The notes under the pieces were generated by a model, which made no database searches, was not told where the DNA came from, and saw nothing but the letters and a program-made list of their open reading frames with translations. A DNA stretch of 64,000 nucleotides from Diogma glabrata (lineage: Eukaryota > Arthropoda > Insecta > Diptera > Cylindrotomidae): assembly GCA_963693315.1 (NCBI GenBank), contig CAVNZG010001063.1, positions 43,555-107,554 of the forward strand. The letters run 5' to 3'. Within the stretch, counting starts at the first letter, position 1; each line of letters starts with the position of its first letter. A program made the translations under genes and the position numbers. Shown here piece by piece: positions 20,602 to 31,385 of this stretch.

Positions 20602-21153
20602 ATATATATCAAAATGTTTATTTTATTTTTTTGTGTTTTATTTTAAAATGCATAACTAAGTAAAAAATCCTATCATACTACAAAATATGACATATGCCAA
20701 TATTTCATGATAAGATGAAGAAATAATAACAAAATAATAAGTGAAAAACAAATTGTGAGAAATTTGCAGAAAACAAAACAAAAACTAAATGCCAATAATC
20801 CAGCTGATGCAGCGCACCCCAGACGCACCGCCCACCACTTCAATCGAGGCACAAAGCCCACACATAACTACGTGTTGGTTCGATTCCTCGGAAGAGCTAG
20901 TGAGCGGTACCGCTACGGAACGCTGCCCAGCTAAGACTGGAAGTGCTGCCGTTGACTAATTAAAGTTCGTCCGCCAGCACCCTAAGATATCATCTTGGCT
21001 AATGACATCTCCTGCCATTGCCAGTGGTATGTGATATCTCACGCTAACTCATATGTCAATGGCAGGGACTGGAGTACGCAGGGTAGTCAGACCCGTAGAT
21101 CAACATTGATCATAATCGATCAAAATCGATCCCTCCTGCGGTAATCGATCCCT
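20602..21153 (-). promoter_or_regulatory. LINE 5' UTR / putative internal promoter
   Basis: About 550 bp precede the EN-RT frame. It contains an inverted repeat (cctgccattg ... caatggcagg, about 36 bp apart) around a gatatctca core, and two copies of gcaggagggatcgatt-like words at the extreme 5' end. Modules from this stretch recur alone at 725-815 and 11955-12130, and in the second LINE at 36602-37152. LINEs use internal promoters, but no specific promoter element is identified. Confidence 0.5.
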
Positions 21154-21360
21154 CCTATTTTTAGAAAAAAAAATTTTTGAAATCCCTCCAGCGGTTTTCC
21201 CTGCAGCGCAGGTAATGACGACCTGCAGACAGACATACATTTTTTTTTTGCTTTTTTAGAATCAGTAGGTCCTAAAACGTCGAGAAATGCCAAAAAAAAT
21301 GGGGGTAAGAATTTCACTTTTGGCTCATGAATGTTATACTTAGGTCTTTCAGACCGAAGT
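21154..21360. repeat. shared module end, copy A (right of the LINE insertion)
   Basis: This continues the module: cctatttttagaaaaaaaaa, aatccctccagcggttttcc, tagaatcagtaggtcc, then ggtctttcagaccgaag. It matches 24621-24842. Confidence 0.8.
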
Positions 21361-21379
21361 AACGAAGTAAAAAATTGAA

Positions 21380-24030
21380 CACAATTTTGGAAAAAGTTTG
21401 AATTTTTAAAAATTTTTCGAATATTATTTGAATTGAGAAAAGGTTGAAATATTTGATTTTATTCTAATTTTTGGAACATTTTTAGAATTTTGAAAACAAA
21501 ATTTTAGAATTTTAAAAAACATTCTTAAAATTTTGAAAAAAATTTCAATGATTGATTTTGTAAGAATTTTTGGAATATTTTTAGAATTTTGAAAAATTTT
21601 AAATTTTTGATTTTATTATAATTTTGGAAAAAGTTTAAATTTTTGATATTGTTATAATTTTTGCAATAGTTTTAGAATTTTGGAAAAAGTTTGAATTTAA
21701 GGAATTTTTGGAATATTATTAGAATTTAGAAAAAGTTTAAATATTTGATTTTATTCTAATAATTTTAGAATTTTGAAAAATAGAATTTTTGAATTTTAAA
21801 TATATTTTTAGAATTTAGAAAAAAGTTTCAATGATTGATTTTGTAAGAATTTTTGGAATTTTTTTAGAATTTTGAAAAATTTTAAATTTTTGATTTTATT
21901 ATAATTTTGGAAAAAGTCTCAAATTTTTGAATTTATAAGAATTTTTGGAATATTATTAGAATTTAGAAAAAAGTTTAAATATTTGATTTTATTCTAATTT
22001 TTGGAATATTTTTAGAATTTTGAAAAAAAAAATTTTTGAATTTAAATATATTTTTAGAATTTTGAAAAAAGTTTAAAGTTTCAATTTTTGATATTGTTAT
22101 AATTTTTGCAATATTTTTAGAATTTTGGAAAAAGTTTGAATTTAAGGAATTTTTGGAATATTATTAAAATTTAGAAAAAGTTTAAATATTTGATTTTATT
22201 CTTATTTTTGGAATATTTTTAGAATTTTGAAAACAAAAATTTTTGAACTAAAATATATTTTTAGAATTTTGAAAAAAGTTTCAATTTTTGATTTTGTAAG
22301 AATTTTTGGAATATTTTTAGAATTTTGAAAAATTTAAAATTTTTGATTTTATTATAATTTTGGAAAAAGTTTAAATTTTTGATATTGTTATAATTTTTGC
22401 AATAATTTTAGAATTTTGGAAAAAGTTTGAATTTAAGGAATTTTTGGAATATTATTAAAATTTAGAAAAAGTTTAAATATTTTATTTTACTCTAATTTTT
22501 GGAATATTTTTAGAATTTTGAAAAATAGAGTTTTCGAATTTCAAATATATTGTTAGAATTTTGAAAAAAGTTTCAATTTTTGATTGTGTAAGAATTTTTG
22601 GAATAATTTTCAATTTTTCAATCAATTTTTGATTTTGTTAGAATTTTTGGAATATTTTTGGAATTTTGAAAAATTTTATATTTTTGATTTTATTATAATT
22701 TTGGAAAAAGTTTCAATTCTTGATATTGTTATAATTTTTTCAATATTTTTAGAATTTTGGACAGTTAAAATTTTTCAGAATTTTTGGAATATTGTTAGAA
22801 TTTAGAAAAAGTTTTAATATTTGATATCATTCTAATTTTGAAATAATTTTAGAATAGAATTTTAGAATTTTGAATAAAGTTTCATTTTTTGATTTTTTAT
22901 GAATTTTGAAAAATTTAGAATTTTTGAAAAATTTTAAATTTTTGAGTTTATTATAATTTTGGAAAAAGTCTCATTTTTTTTAATTTAGAAGAATTTTTGG
23001 AATATTATTAGAATTTAGAAAAAGTTTAATCAAACTTTTTCCAAAATTCTAAAAATATTGCAAAAATTTATAACAATATCTCAAAAATTAAACTGTCTTC
23101 AAAATTCCAAAAATATTTTAAAAAGTAGAATAAAATCAAATATTTAAACTATTTCTTAATTCCAATATTCCAAAATTCTAAAAATTCAAACTTTTCCAAA
23201 ATTCTAAAAATATTGCAAAAATTAATACTGATTTTGTATTAATTTTTGCAATATTTTAGAATTTTGGAAAAAGTTTGAATTTTTAAGAATTTTCTTAAAA
23301 AATTCAAAATCTCTTACAAAATTTCAAAAATTCTTACATATTTTCAAAATTTTGAAAAATATATAAAATTCAAAAATTTGTTTTCTTCAAAATTCTAAAA
23401 ACATTGCAAAAATTATGACAAAATCAAAATTCAAAACTTTTTCCAAATTTCTAAAAATATTGCTAAAATTATTACAAAATCAAAAATATTGACAAATTTA
23501 GTAAAATCAGAAATTCCCAAAATTCTTTTAAAATTCTAATAATATTCCAAAAATTATTACAAAATCTAAGATTAAAACCTTTTCAAAAATTCTAAAAATA
23601 TTGCAAAAAATTATAACAAAATCAAAAATTGAAACTTTTTTCAAATTCCAAAAATATTTCCAAAAATTAGAATAAAATCAATATTTAAACTTTTCTTAAA
23701 TTCCAATAATACTCGTATTCCAAAAATTCTTAAAACTCAAACTTTTTTCCAAAATTCTAAAAATATTGCCAAAACTTATTACAAAATCAAAAATTGAAAT
23801 TTTTTTCAAAATTCCAAAAATTATAATAAATCAAAAATAAAAATTTTTCAAAATTCTAAAAATATTCCGAAAAATTCCTACAAAATCAAATATTAAAACT
23901 TTTTCCAAAATTCTAAAAGTATTGCAAAAAAATTATTACAAAATCAAAAATACAAACTTTTTTCAAATTCCAAAAATATTTCAAAAACTATAACAAATTC
24001 AAAAATTTACATGTCCAATTTCATTTTCAA
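21380..24030. repeat. AT minisatellite, copy B, with an orientation switch
   Basis: About 2.65 kb of degenerate units. From 21380 to about 23028 the plus strand reads tttttggaatatttttagaa and similar. From about 23030 to 24030 the reverse complement units run (ttccaaaattctaaaaatat). The switch is at gaaaaagtttaatcaaactt near 23022-23041, an almost perfect palindrome centre. There are no genes. Confidence 0.8.
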
Positions 24031-24089
24031 TTACATATACGTCATAAAAACAGCTACATTTTTTTTCCAAAAAATTGCTAAAACAATAA

Positions 24090-24430
24090 ATGAAATCATT
24101 TTTTGACACACTTGACATTATTTTTTTGACAAACTTATAATGCTATAATTCTCAATAATAATAATAAAAACGAAGTAATTTCATTTCAAATAAATAATTA
24201 ATTTTATTTTTTTGGGTAAAAAAATAAATAAAAATCTTTTCTTTTGACACACTTGACAACTTTTTTGACAAACTTATAATGCCATAATTCTCAATAATAA
24301 TAATAAAATTCATTTCAAATAATTTTATATTTTTCCAAAAATTGGGTAAAAAAATAAATAAAAATCTTTCTTTTGACACACTTGACAACATTTTTTTGAC
24401 AAACTTATAATGCAATAATCTAGTTTTTGG
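24090..24430. repeat. tandem repeat, about 137-bp unit, copy B
   Basis: This is the same unit as 16540-17290, with gacaaacttataatgc at about 24127, 24263 and 24400. Only about 2.5 copies remain. Confidence 0.8.
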
Positions 24431-24850
24431 TCTCACATACCAATCCCTACCATCAAGATTTCTCAAACTTTAATGTTCCTACTCGTAATCACTTAAAATG
24501 AACGTTTTTTAAGCCAAAAATATGAAAATTTGCTATTTTTGACACACATAATGATTTTTTGACACACTTCCGGTACAGTTATCGAACACAGCGTCCTCTC
24601 GGACCTGTCCCTTGAGTACACCTATTTTTAGAAAAAAAAATTTTTGAAATCCCTCCAGCGGTTTTCCCTGCAGCGTAGGGAATGACGGACGGCCGGACGG
24701 CCGACAGACAGACATAAATTTTTTGTTGCTTTTTTAGAATCAGTAGGTCCCTAAAACGTCAAGAAATGCCAAAAAAGTGGGGGTAAGAATTTCACTTTTG
24801 GCTCATGTATGTAATACTTAGGTCTTTCAGACCGAAGTAAAAAGCTAAGA
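24418..24850. repeat. shared module end, copy B (LINE empty site)
   Basis: This is the uninterrupted version of the module. At 24612-24630 it reads ttgagtacacctatttttag, exactly where copy A is split by the LINE. It ends ggtctttcagaccgaagta. Confidence 0.8.
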
Positions 24851-24869
24851 ATAAACAAAACAACAAGAA

Positions 24870-26354
24870 AAGAAGGAAAAGTTTAAAACATATAAGAACG
24901 AATACACTAAATTGAGCAAAAGCTTATTTTTTACTTCTTTTTTAAATTTAGATATTGAAGGCGAGCTGATATTAGTAAGTAATTTGTTGAATTCATTAAT
25001 TGCATTATATAAAGTTGAATTAGATCCAAATACTGTTGAGTTAATCTTACTTAATGTTGCGATGGCTGCTATTAGTTCTAGTTGTATGTTCGTGTATGTG
25101 AGAGTTAAATAGCAAGCTGGTGTTTGAATGTATGTATTGGTTTATAATATTATAAACATGTTGCACCGCAACATACTACACTGAAAAAAATTGAAGTTCA
25201 TGACAACCTCATCATTCATTCATGCAAAGAAAGTTATTTGCAAACAATTTCACTGTGATTGAGACAACTACCGGATAACATTTTCCTAACAACAGAATGA
25301 GGTTTGTTTAAAATATAAAGTGTTATATCCAATATAACAGTAGTTGAATAAAGATAATAACTATTTCCCTGAAAAAAATTTTCTTTGGCCTTATATCATG
25401 ATTTTTCATTTTAAAGTTTAAGTATTTGAGATTAATGGAACTATATTTTATTTTCACATAAATATTTCGTGTGGTTGTCTCAACTTCATCGATTTATAAT
25501 TGTAGAGTTGTTGAAGCAATTTCGTAGTTTGATTCGCCATATGTGACCGCATGGTAGAGGTTGAGACAATTGCATTTCGATTGGAAATAGGACATGTTTT
25601 TTTCAGTGTATATAATTGTTTCACAAAAGAATATTATTCGATGTGTGAATCTCAATGGTTGGTGCTAGCTTAGTAAAGCCATACATATTTTTTATAGCTT
25701 TGTTTTGGATATATTGTATTTTTTGAATTTTAGTTTTGTACGTGGCACCCCAAATTAAAATACTATATGTTATTTGTGAGTGGAAAAGTGAATAATATAT
25801 TCCTCTTTTAAGATTGTCCTGGTACCAATGTTCCAATTCTTTTAAATACACCAGCTACTGGAGCACAACGATTTCTAATATTGTTGAATTGTGCATTCCA
25901 AGACATATCTGCGTCAATAATTACTCCAAGGTATTTATATTCACTGACTTTACTTATATATGCATCCGATACCTTGGATATCCAGATGAATGTTAGCACC
26001 ATTTCTATTAACATGTATTTGGTTTTCATTATATTTATAGTTAAACGGGTTTTTGATTAAGAGATCTGAGAGTATTAATAAATCAGCGTTCATATGTTGT
26101 TCCATATCTAAGTAATTATCCTCAGTATACACAAGCACAATGTCATCTGCATATAAAAACATTTTTGCGTGTAAGTTTGCACTAGCGACATTACTAACAT
26201 ATAAATTAAAAAGTGTTGGTCCCAAAATACTCCCTTGAGGAACTCCAAACTCTACTTTTTCAAGAAAACTATGAGTTCCGTCTTCAAAAGTAAACTGGAA
26301 CCTACCATTCAGATAACTTTCAAACCACCGGTAGGAATTTCCCTTGAAGCACAT
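24870..26354 (-). pseudogene. LINE reverse transcriptase remnant, split by a MITE
   Basis: Minus-strand pieces in several frames give one RT in order. GVPQGSILGPTLFNLYV and FLYADDIVLV (catalytic box intact) lie near 26250-26130, KYLGVIIDADMSWNAQ near 25930, and the thumb ILIWGATYKTKIQKIQ near 25740. After the MITE insertion the usual C-terminal tail follows (FNKLLTNISS, ISKFKKEVKNKLL, about 24990-24920). Frameshifts separate the parts. The N-terminal EN domain is absent, so this is a 5'-truncated insertion unrelated to the 17.6 kb LINE at sequence level. Confidence 0.8.
25179..25608. mobile_element. MITE with TA target duplication
   Basis: The ends are cactgaaaaaaa and tttttttcagtg, flanked by TA on both sides (25177-25178, 25609-25610). 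That pattern fits a Tc1/mariner-type non-autonomous element. It lies inside the LINE remnant and encodes nothing. Confidence 0.75.
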
Positions 26355-26429
26355 GTTAAAAAGTTTGTTTAACAGTAGAAAAAAAAAATTAAAAATTAAT
26401 TAAAAATTTTTTAAAAATTTGAGATTGTA

Positions 26430-26790
26430 CATCAAATAGCAATTTGGAGAATACATATTTCTGAATTATTTTTCCGAAGAGATTTGAATAGACATTTTAG
26501 GATTCCTTCTGTAGATAATAATGAGGCATCTTGACGGTTGAGAGCTTTTATTGATTTTGTGGTTATTTGAATGGCACTCAAAATATTTAAAGCAACCACA
26601 TCAACTTTTTTTATTCTTTAAATGATTTAAATTGAGATAGTTTAAAGCTTACAACTGCTGCTTTGACTCGCAAAAACCGGTCAATCATGGTTTCAATAGA
26701 ATTTCATCTAGTCTTGCAATCCAGGAATACTAACACTTGTTTCTCTCCTAAATCAATTCTTTTATATACTTTTGTAAAATATTATTGCCA
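26430..26790 (-). pseudogene. hAT transposase remnant
   Basis: The minus strand, across frames, resembles the middle of a hAT transposase: a TRWNS-like word with a stop (CKTR-stop-NSIETMIDRFLRVKAAVV), then SLLSTEGILKCLFKSL. Stops and frameshifts make it dead. No termini were recognised. Confidence 0.5.
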
Positions 26791-26799
26791 ACTGGCGAG

Positions 26800-27690
26800 T
26801 TTTTAAATAATTTTGCTATTACCCTAATTTTGGAAATCGTTACTCTTATTTTTATATTTTGACTCAATAGTAAATTGTCATGTGAGATCCCACTTAATAT
26901 ATTTATATACTAACACTCCCCTCCAAAATAGAATAAATTACTTCAACTTTAAGAATACTGTTGGTAAAACTAAGGGATACCGATTTAAACCGTCAACCGT
27001 TAAGTGAAAAAGAACTTCCGTTTGTTAAAATAATATCAAATTAAATAAATTTGATTCCAAATTAAACTGTTGTATGTTGTATGCAACACTGCAACATGTA
27101 TACACGGATGGTTCGGGTGGCACCATTTGCCAAATTTAACGAAAAATGCCAATTGTGGCCGAAAAAATTAAATCCCATATTAAGACTATTAAAATACATG
27201 TTTCCTGAAATTTTCATGAAAATTCGACGATTTTTCCGCCACTTATCATAAATTTAGTAAAAAAAAAAGTCACGCGATTCGGTTTTTTGAGGTTAGGTTA
27301 CACTTTTGAAGTATCTAACCCTCCTAGATGGATTTGAAATTTAATCACAAACATTTTTCATTTTTTTTTTATGATCATTAGAGCCCGAAATATTTCAAAA
27401 ATAGTGAAGGGACCTACTCAAAAAACACCAGAAAACCAGTTTTTGCCATTTTTGAGGCACTTCCGGACCTCCAAATTTGCTAAATAATTACATGCCCACT
27501 AACTTTTATGTCTTTAACATAAAACAAAAAAAAATTCAACTTTGCTCTTACATCAAATATATCACTTTTTTTTACTAATATGACTCCACTAAGTACACAG
27601 AAAATAAAAGCAGAAATTACTTTTTTTCTTTCGTCAATACCAACAATATATCTAAATTTCAGATTTTTAAAAAATAGTTGTTTTTTTTCG
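26800..27690. other. no gene recognised
   Basis: AT-rich sequence with a few less AT-rich words near 27100-27470. No coherent open frame or repeat end is seen. Confidence 0.4.
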
Positions 27691-27835
27691 ATGTACGTTT
27701 TCAAAATAATAGCCCATATAATAAAGACTGTATCCGAGCGATTTGATCAATATACTGCGCACTAATAATAAATGTCATTGGAAAACGAGATTTGCTATAA
27801 ATCTTTATGGATACTTAAAAACACATATACTTATG
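27691..27835. repeat. fragment shared with the 42-43 kb transposon
   Basis: The reverse complement of this stretch matches 42200-42275 plus 43417-43460. It carries the intact target (catttattattagtgcgc in reverse complement) that is split by a LINE fragment at 42-43 kb. Confidence 0.75.
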
Positions 27836-27923
27836 TGGTTTTGTTTTGACTTTTCTAAATCAATTTATAAATTCGGGTCTGAAAAGAACAAAAAACAAAA
27901 GTTGATGTGAAATATGTTTGTAT

Positions 27924-28597
27924 TGTAACGACTCTTCGTTGGTTCTTTTAGATTATTGAACAAACACGACAGTAAAAGACAGATCTTTAGTTAACAGAAT
28001 CTCAAACTTTATTTGTCAACAAATTACAGCAGCTTCCGTTTTTCCTTACAATAAATTCCAGGGTCTCCAATTTATGTCCGATAAACTTCACCGCTTTTCC
28101 ACAATTTGAATCAACAATATTCGGAATCGTAAAATCTGTATTTACTATTCCACTAAGTTCAGATTCTTTCACTATTAGTACCCAGGCTCAAGTACCACCG
28201 ATTATTCCTTAAACTTGCGAATATTTATAAACACTTTTAATTGCAAAAGTAAAAACTGACTATCTGATATTTTTGTTTGCTTATTTATATCGAAAAATAA
28301 ATAAATCGAAACTTCTATAATCCACTAGAAATCAATACTACGTAGTCCGTACATCTGAAATAGGCCACACCTGTTTTCATTCATACTTGCATTTGTATTA
28401 GCGAACTCAAATTTAATTTATGCAAAATGTATTAGGTAACTTTTAATTCATTAATGTAAACATTTGTATAACAAATTTAATTTACATTAATTTATGCAAT
28501 ACAATTTGCAATACAAGTAAAAGATTGAAAAAGGAGTTAACTTTTAATTAATGAATGAGTAAATAAAATTAACCCATTCTGGACGAAGTTTATTACA
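27924..28597 (-). repeat. Gypsy A 3' LTR
   Basis: 674 bp, reading TGTAATAAAC...CGTTACA on the minus strand. I count about six differences from the 5' LTR at 31386-32060, suggesting a recent insertion. It contains gatataaataagc (a TATA-like box) and aataaagtttgag (poly(A) signal). Confidence 0.9.
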
Positions 28598-28608
28598 TTG
28601 CCCTCCAT

Positions 28609-30096
28609 TTAGTTTTGTTCGTCCCGAACAATATCAGAGATCGCATTGGTGCTGTTACCTTGGTACGGTGCCAACCTTTGCAGATGTATCACTTTCATCT
28701 TGGTACGGGGTCCCTTTTGTATGCGGTAGATGACATCATTAATTCGTTTGATTATTTTATATGGGCCTTCCCAATCTGGCTGCAGCTTGGGTGACCTTCC
28801 CTTAGTTCTTCTGGGGTTGTATAGCCATACCAATTCTCCTTCTTGAAAACCGCCACTATTTGCATTTATGTCGTACCTGGTTTTCATTTTGTCACTGGCA
28901 ATCTTAATGTGGTCTCGAACCTGCTGATGGATTTTATTCATCTTCTCCCTTAGTTGTCCCACATAATCTGTTTTCGTGGATACCAGACCTCCAGGGATGC
29001 CAAACTCGATGTCACTAGGAAGATGAAGTTCTCTTCCGAACATGATATTCGCTGGCGTTTCACTTGCGGTATCGTGCACTGCGCTACGATAGGCCATCAA
29101 GAATAACGGAAGATCCTTGTCCCAATTTCTTTGATTGGCTTCTACTACCTTTGACAAATGTTCTTCCATGGTTCGGTTGAATCGTTCTACCATGCCATCC
29201 GATTGTGGGTTCATAGATGTAGTTCGTGTTTTTCTAATGCCGAGTGTTCTGCACAGCTCTTCCATCAGTTGAGATTCAAAATTCCTTCCCTGGTCGGTAT
29301 GCAACTCGAACGGTGTTCCATATCTGCAAACCCATTCATTGACTAATGTTTCCGCGACCGTAACTGCTTCCTGGTTCGGTATTGCATAAGCTTCCGGCCA
29401 TTTTGTAAAGTAATCAATGACCACCATGATGTATTTGTTACCTTTTGTCGTTTCCGGAAATGGCCCCGCGATGTCTATAGCAATTCTCTCCATTTGGGCA
29501 CCCACATTGTACTGTTGCATCTCTCCTCGAGTTCTAGTTTTTGGTCCTTTGCTCGCCGCACAAGTATCACATCGCCGACACCATTGCTCTACGTCGGTTC
29601 GATACCTTACCCAATAAAACCTCTCCCTTACCTTAGCCAGGGTTTTATTGACTCCCAGGTGTCCTCCAGAAATACTTCCATGCAGCTTTCCCAGTACCTC
29701 TTCTACTCGACTTGATGGCAACACCAGTTGCTCTAACACTTTCTTTCCATCAGCAGACTCCCATTTTCTTTTCAGTATCCCGTTGTCCATAATTAGTGAG
29801 TCCCATTGCGCCCAGTAGCATTTCACCTCCGTACTTAAAGGTGATACCTCTTTCCACTCTGGCCGCCTTCCCTCGGTTTTCCATTTCAATATTGGTGCCA
29901 TAGCCGGATCCTTTAGTTGCTCTCTTTTAAATGCCTCGGTGCACCAATCGTCAGGAGTTTGGAACTTAATTTGTTTCACTTTTATTGCCTCTTTTCTCAC
30001 AGCCCTGTTACATGACTTGCGCTTCTCAACACAGGGTCTTCTTGAAAGATCTTCAGCGTTGACTTCGTTCAGGCTTATCTTCCAACTTTTTGACAT
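28609..30096 (-). pseudogene. Gypsy A integrase with RNase H tail
   Basis: Open minus-strand frame. It opens with the last RNase H residues (NAEDLSRRPC, the usual NADALSRR end). The integrase follows: zinc-binding HHCC region (HGSISGGHLGVNKTL, CRRCDTC), then the DDE core at IDIAGPFP, HTDQGRNF and SDGMVERFN. A C-terminal chromo-less tail (VWLYNPRRTKGRSPKL, YRIQKGP, VIHLQRLAPY) ends it. All three catalytic residues are present, but the protein lacks an RT and its start is inherited from a Gag fusion junction near 30070, so it is unlikely to be made normally. Confidence 0.85.
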
Positions 30097-31356
30097 GCAT
30101 GATCACTTCATCGAGTGCTGCTTTCAGTGGTTTCTCAGCCACTTCCATCTGACGTACTCTATTTGAACCATACGCTCTTTTTCCAGCTTCCATTTGCAGG
30201 GCCAATACTAAGACTTCCGCAGGTAACTTCTTTCCGCTTAGATAAAGCTGATTCCTCATTTGTACATCTCGAAGAGCATTGATGAATGTATCAGCTGCCA
30301 GTTCGTCTCGGTGTTCAGCGTTATAGTTCGGATACGACAGATTAACCAGTCTCACAATGTCAGCCTCTAGTTCTTGTAAAGTTTCGCTAACTCCCTGTTT
30401 TCGTGTCTGTCTTGAGCTGCATGCGATGGAGAGCTTGCATATGACTTTCCCCATATCTTATTTCTAAGGCCTCCATTAGCTTGCTGTAATCACGCTCTGT
30501 CGCTGATAGTGTCTGCAAAATTTCAACAGCAGGTCCCTTCAATGCCAATATAAGCGCATTTGCTTTTTGCTGGTGATCAACCCCAGTTGTTGCTATCTCA
30601 AATTGCATCTTAAATATCTGATACGAAGTAGATCCATCCTTGTGCTATTTCCTTTCCTTGTGCTATTTCTTGGCGTAATTCACTCGAAAGATTGCGTAGT
30701 TTCTCTTCATGTTCTTCGGTAACTTTCCGTAGTTCGCTTTCTATGTGGTTGATTTTGACCTCCGCACTGGATATACGTGACTCGATTACTTCACGTACTT
30801 TTTGTTGATCTAATTTTTGTTCTGCTGCCAGTTTCTCTTGTCGGGCCATCAGATCAGCAAGTTGTTGTTGTTGATCTACTTTTTGTTCTGCTGCCAGTTT
30901 CTCTTGTCGGGCCATCAGATCAGCAAGTTGTTGTTGTTGGTTGTTTCCTTGTTTGGCCATCATATCAGCAAATTGTTGTTGTTGGTTGTTTCCTTGTTTG
31001 GCCATCATATCAGCAAATTGTTGTTGCTGCTGTACTTTTTGTTCGGCTGCCAGTTTCTCTTGTTTGGCCATCAGATTGTTTCCTTGTTTGGCCATCATGT
31101 CAGCAAATTGTTGTTGTTGCTGTGCCATCATTTCTTTCATCAACGCCATCATCGGATCAATCGCTGGAGCATTCTGAACCGGAGCTTCCTCCGGCTCTAT
31201 GTCTATGACCTCTGTGTTTTCACCTGCTTCTTCTAAAACCTTACGCAGCCGGAATGCAAGTTCTGCCTTCGTTCGATGGATTGGAGCATTCCTCTTCCTC
31301 AACTCGTCCTTCAGCTGGGTCTGGCTGAGATCACTAATATTTACTGTCCTGACCAT
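30053..31356 (-). pseudogene. Gypsy A gag with N-terminal SAP-like motif, frameshifted
   Basis: The start is MVRTVNISDLS at 31356. Residues about 8-45 form a SAP-like helix-turn-helix (LKDELRKRNAPIHRTKAEL). A Gln-rich set of repeats follows, with QQQQFADMMAKQG and MARQEKLAAEQK repeated several times. A coiled-coil and the capsid part come next (QFEIATTGVDHQQKANALIL, LQELEADIVRLVNLSY). Frame breaks lie near 30640, at a small deletion plus repeat of a caaggaaa-type word compared with 63620, and near 30400. The C-terminus fuses to the integrase frame. Confidence 0.8.
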
Positions 31357-31368
31357 TGTTTCAATAAT

Positions 31369-31385
31369 CCCACTTCTGACACCAC
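31369..31385 (-). promoter_or_regulatory. primer-binding site, tRNA-Leu type
   Basis: Directly after the 5' LTR the minus strand reads TGGTGTCAGAAGTGGG. This is complementary to a tRNA-Leu 3' end (CCCACTTCTGACACCA, from memory). The same site follows the LTR at 63105. Confidence 0.75.

Larger units (their letters stand above)
17498..21153 (-). mobile_element. full-length LINE (non-LTR retrotransposon), copy 1
   Basis: Inserted on the minus strand into the shared module. The 3' end is a 20-nt poly(A), seen as T at 17498-17517. It is followed upstream by a short 3' UTR with AATAAA, a single EN-RT reading frame (20601-17578) and a 5' UTR of about 550 bp. The uninterrupted counterpart at 24610-24640 defines both borders. 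No long target duplication is apparent (at most 'cct'). A decayed second copy is at 36602-40189. Confidence 0.88.

Noticed and set aside
20673..20861. A 62-codon frame upstream of the LINE EN-RT as ORF1
   Set aside because: It has no Gag-like, zinc-knuckle or coiled-coil feature, is not clearly kept in copy 2, and lies in the 5' UTR.
22584..22805. Frame of 73 codons with repeated FWNFEKF-like words
   Set aside because: It is the minisatellite read in one frame, not a protein.
30777..31236. Plus-strand frames of 139 and 143 codons with repeats
   Set aside because: They are antisense to the Gln-rich repeats of Gypsy A gag; the minus-strand reading has the SAP-like and capsid features.
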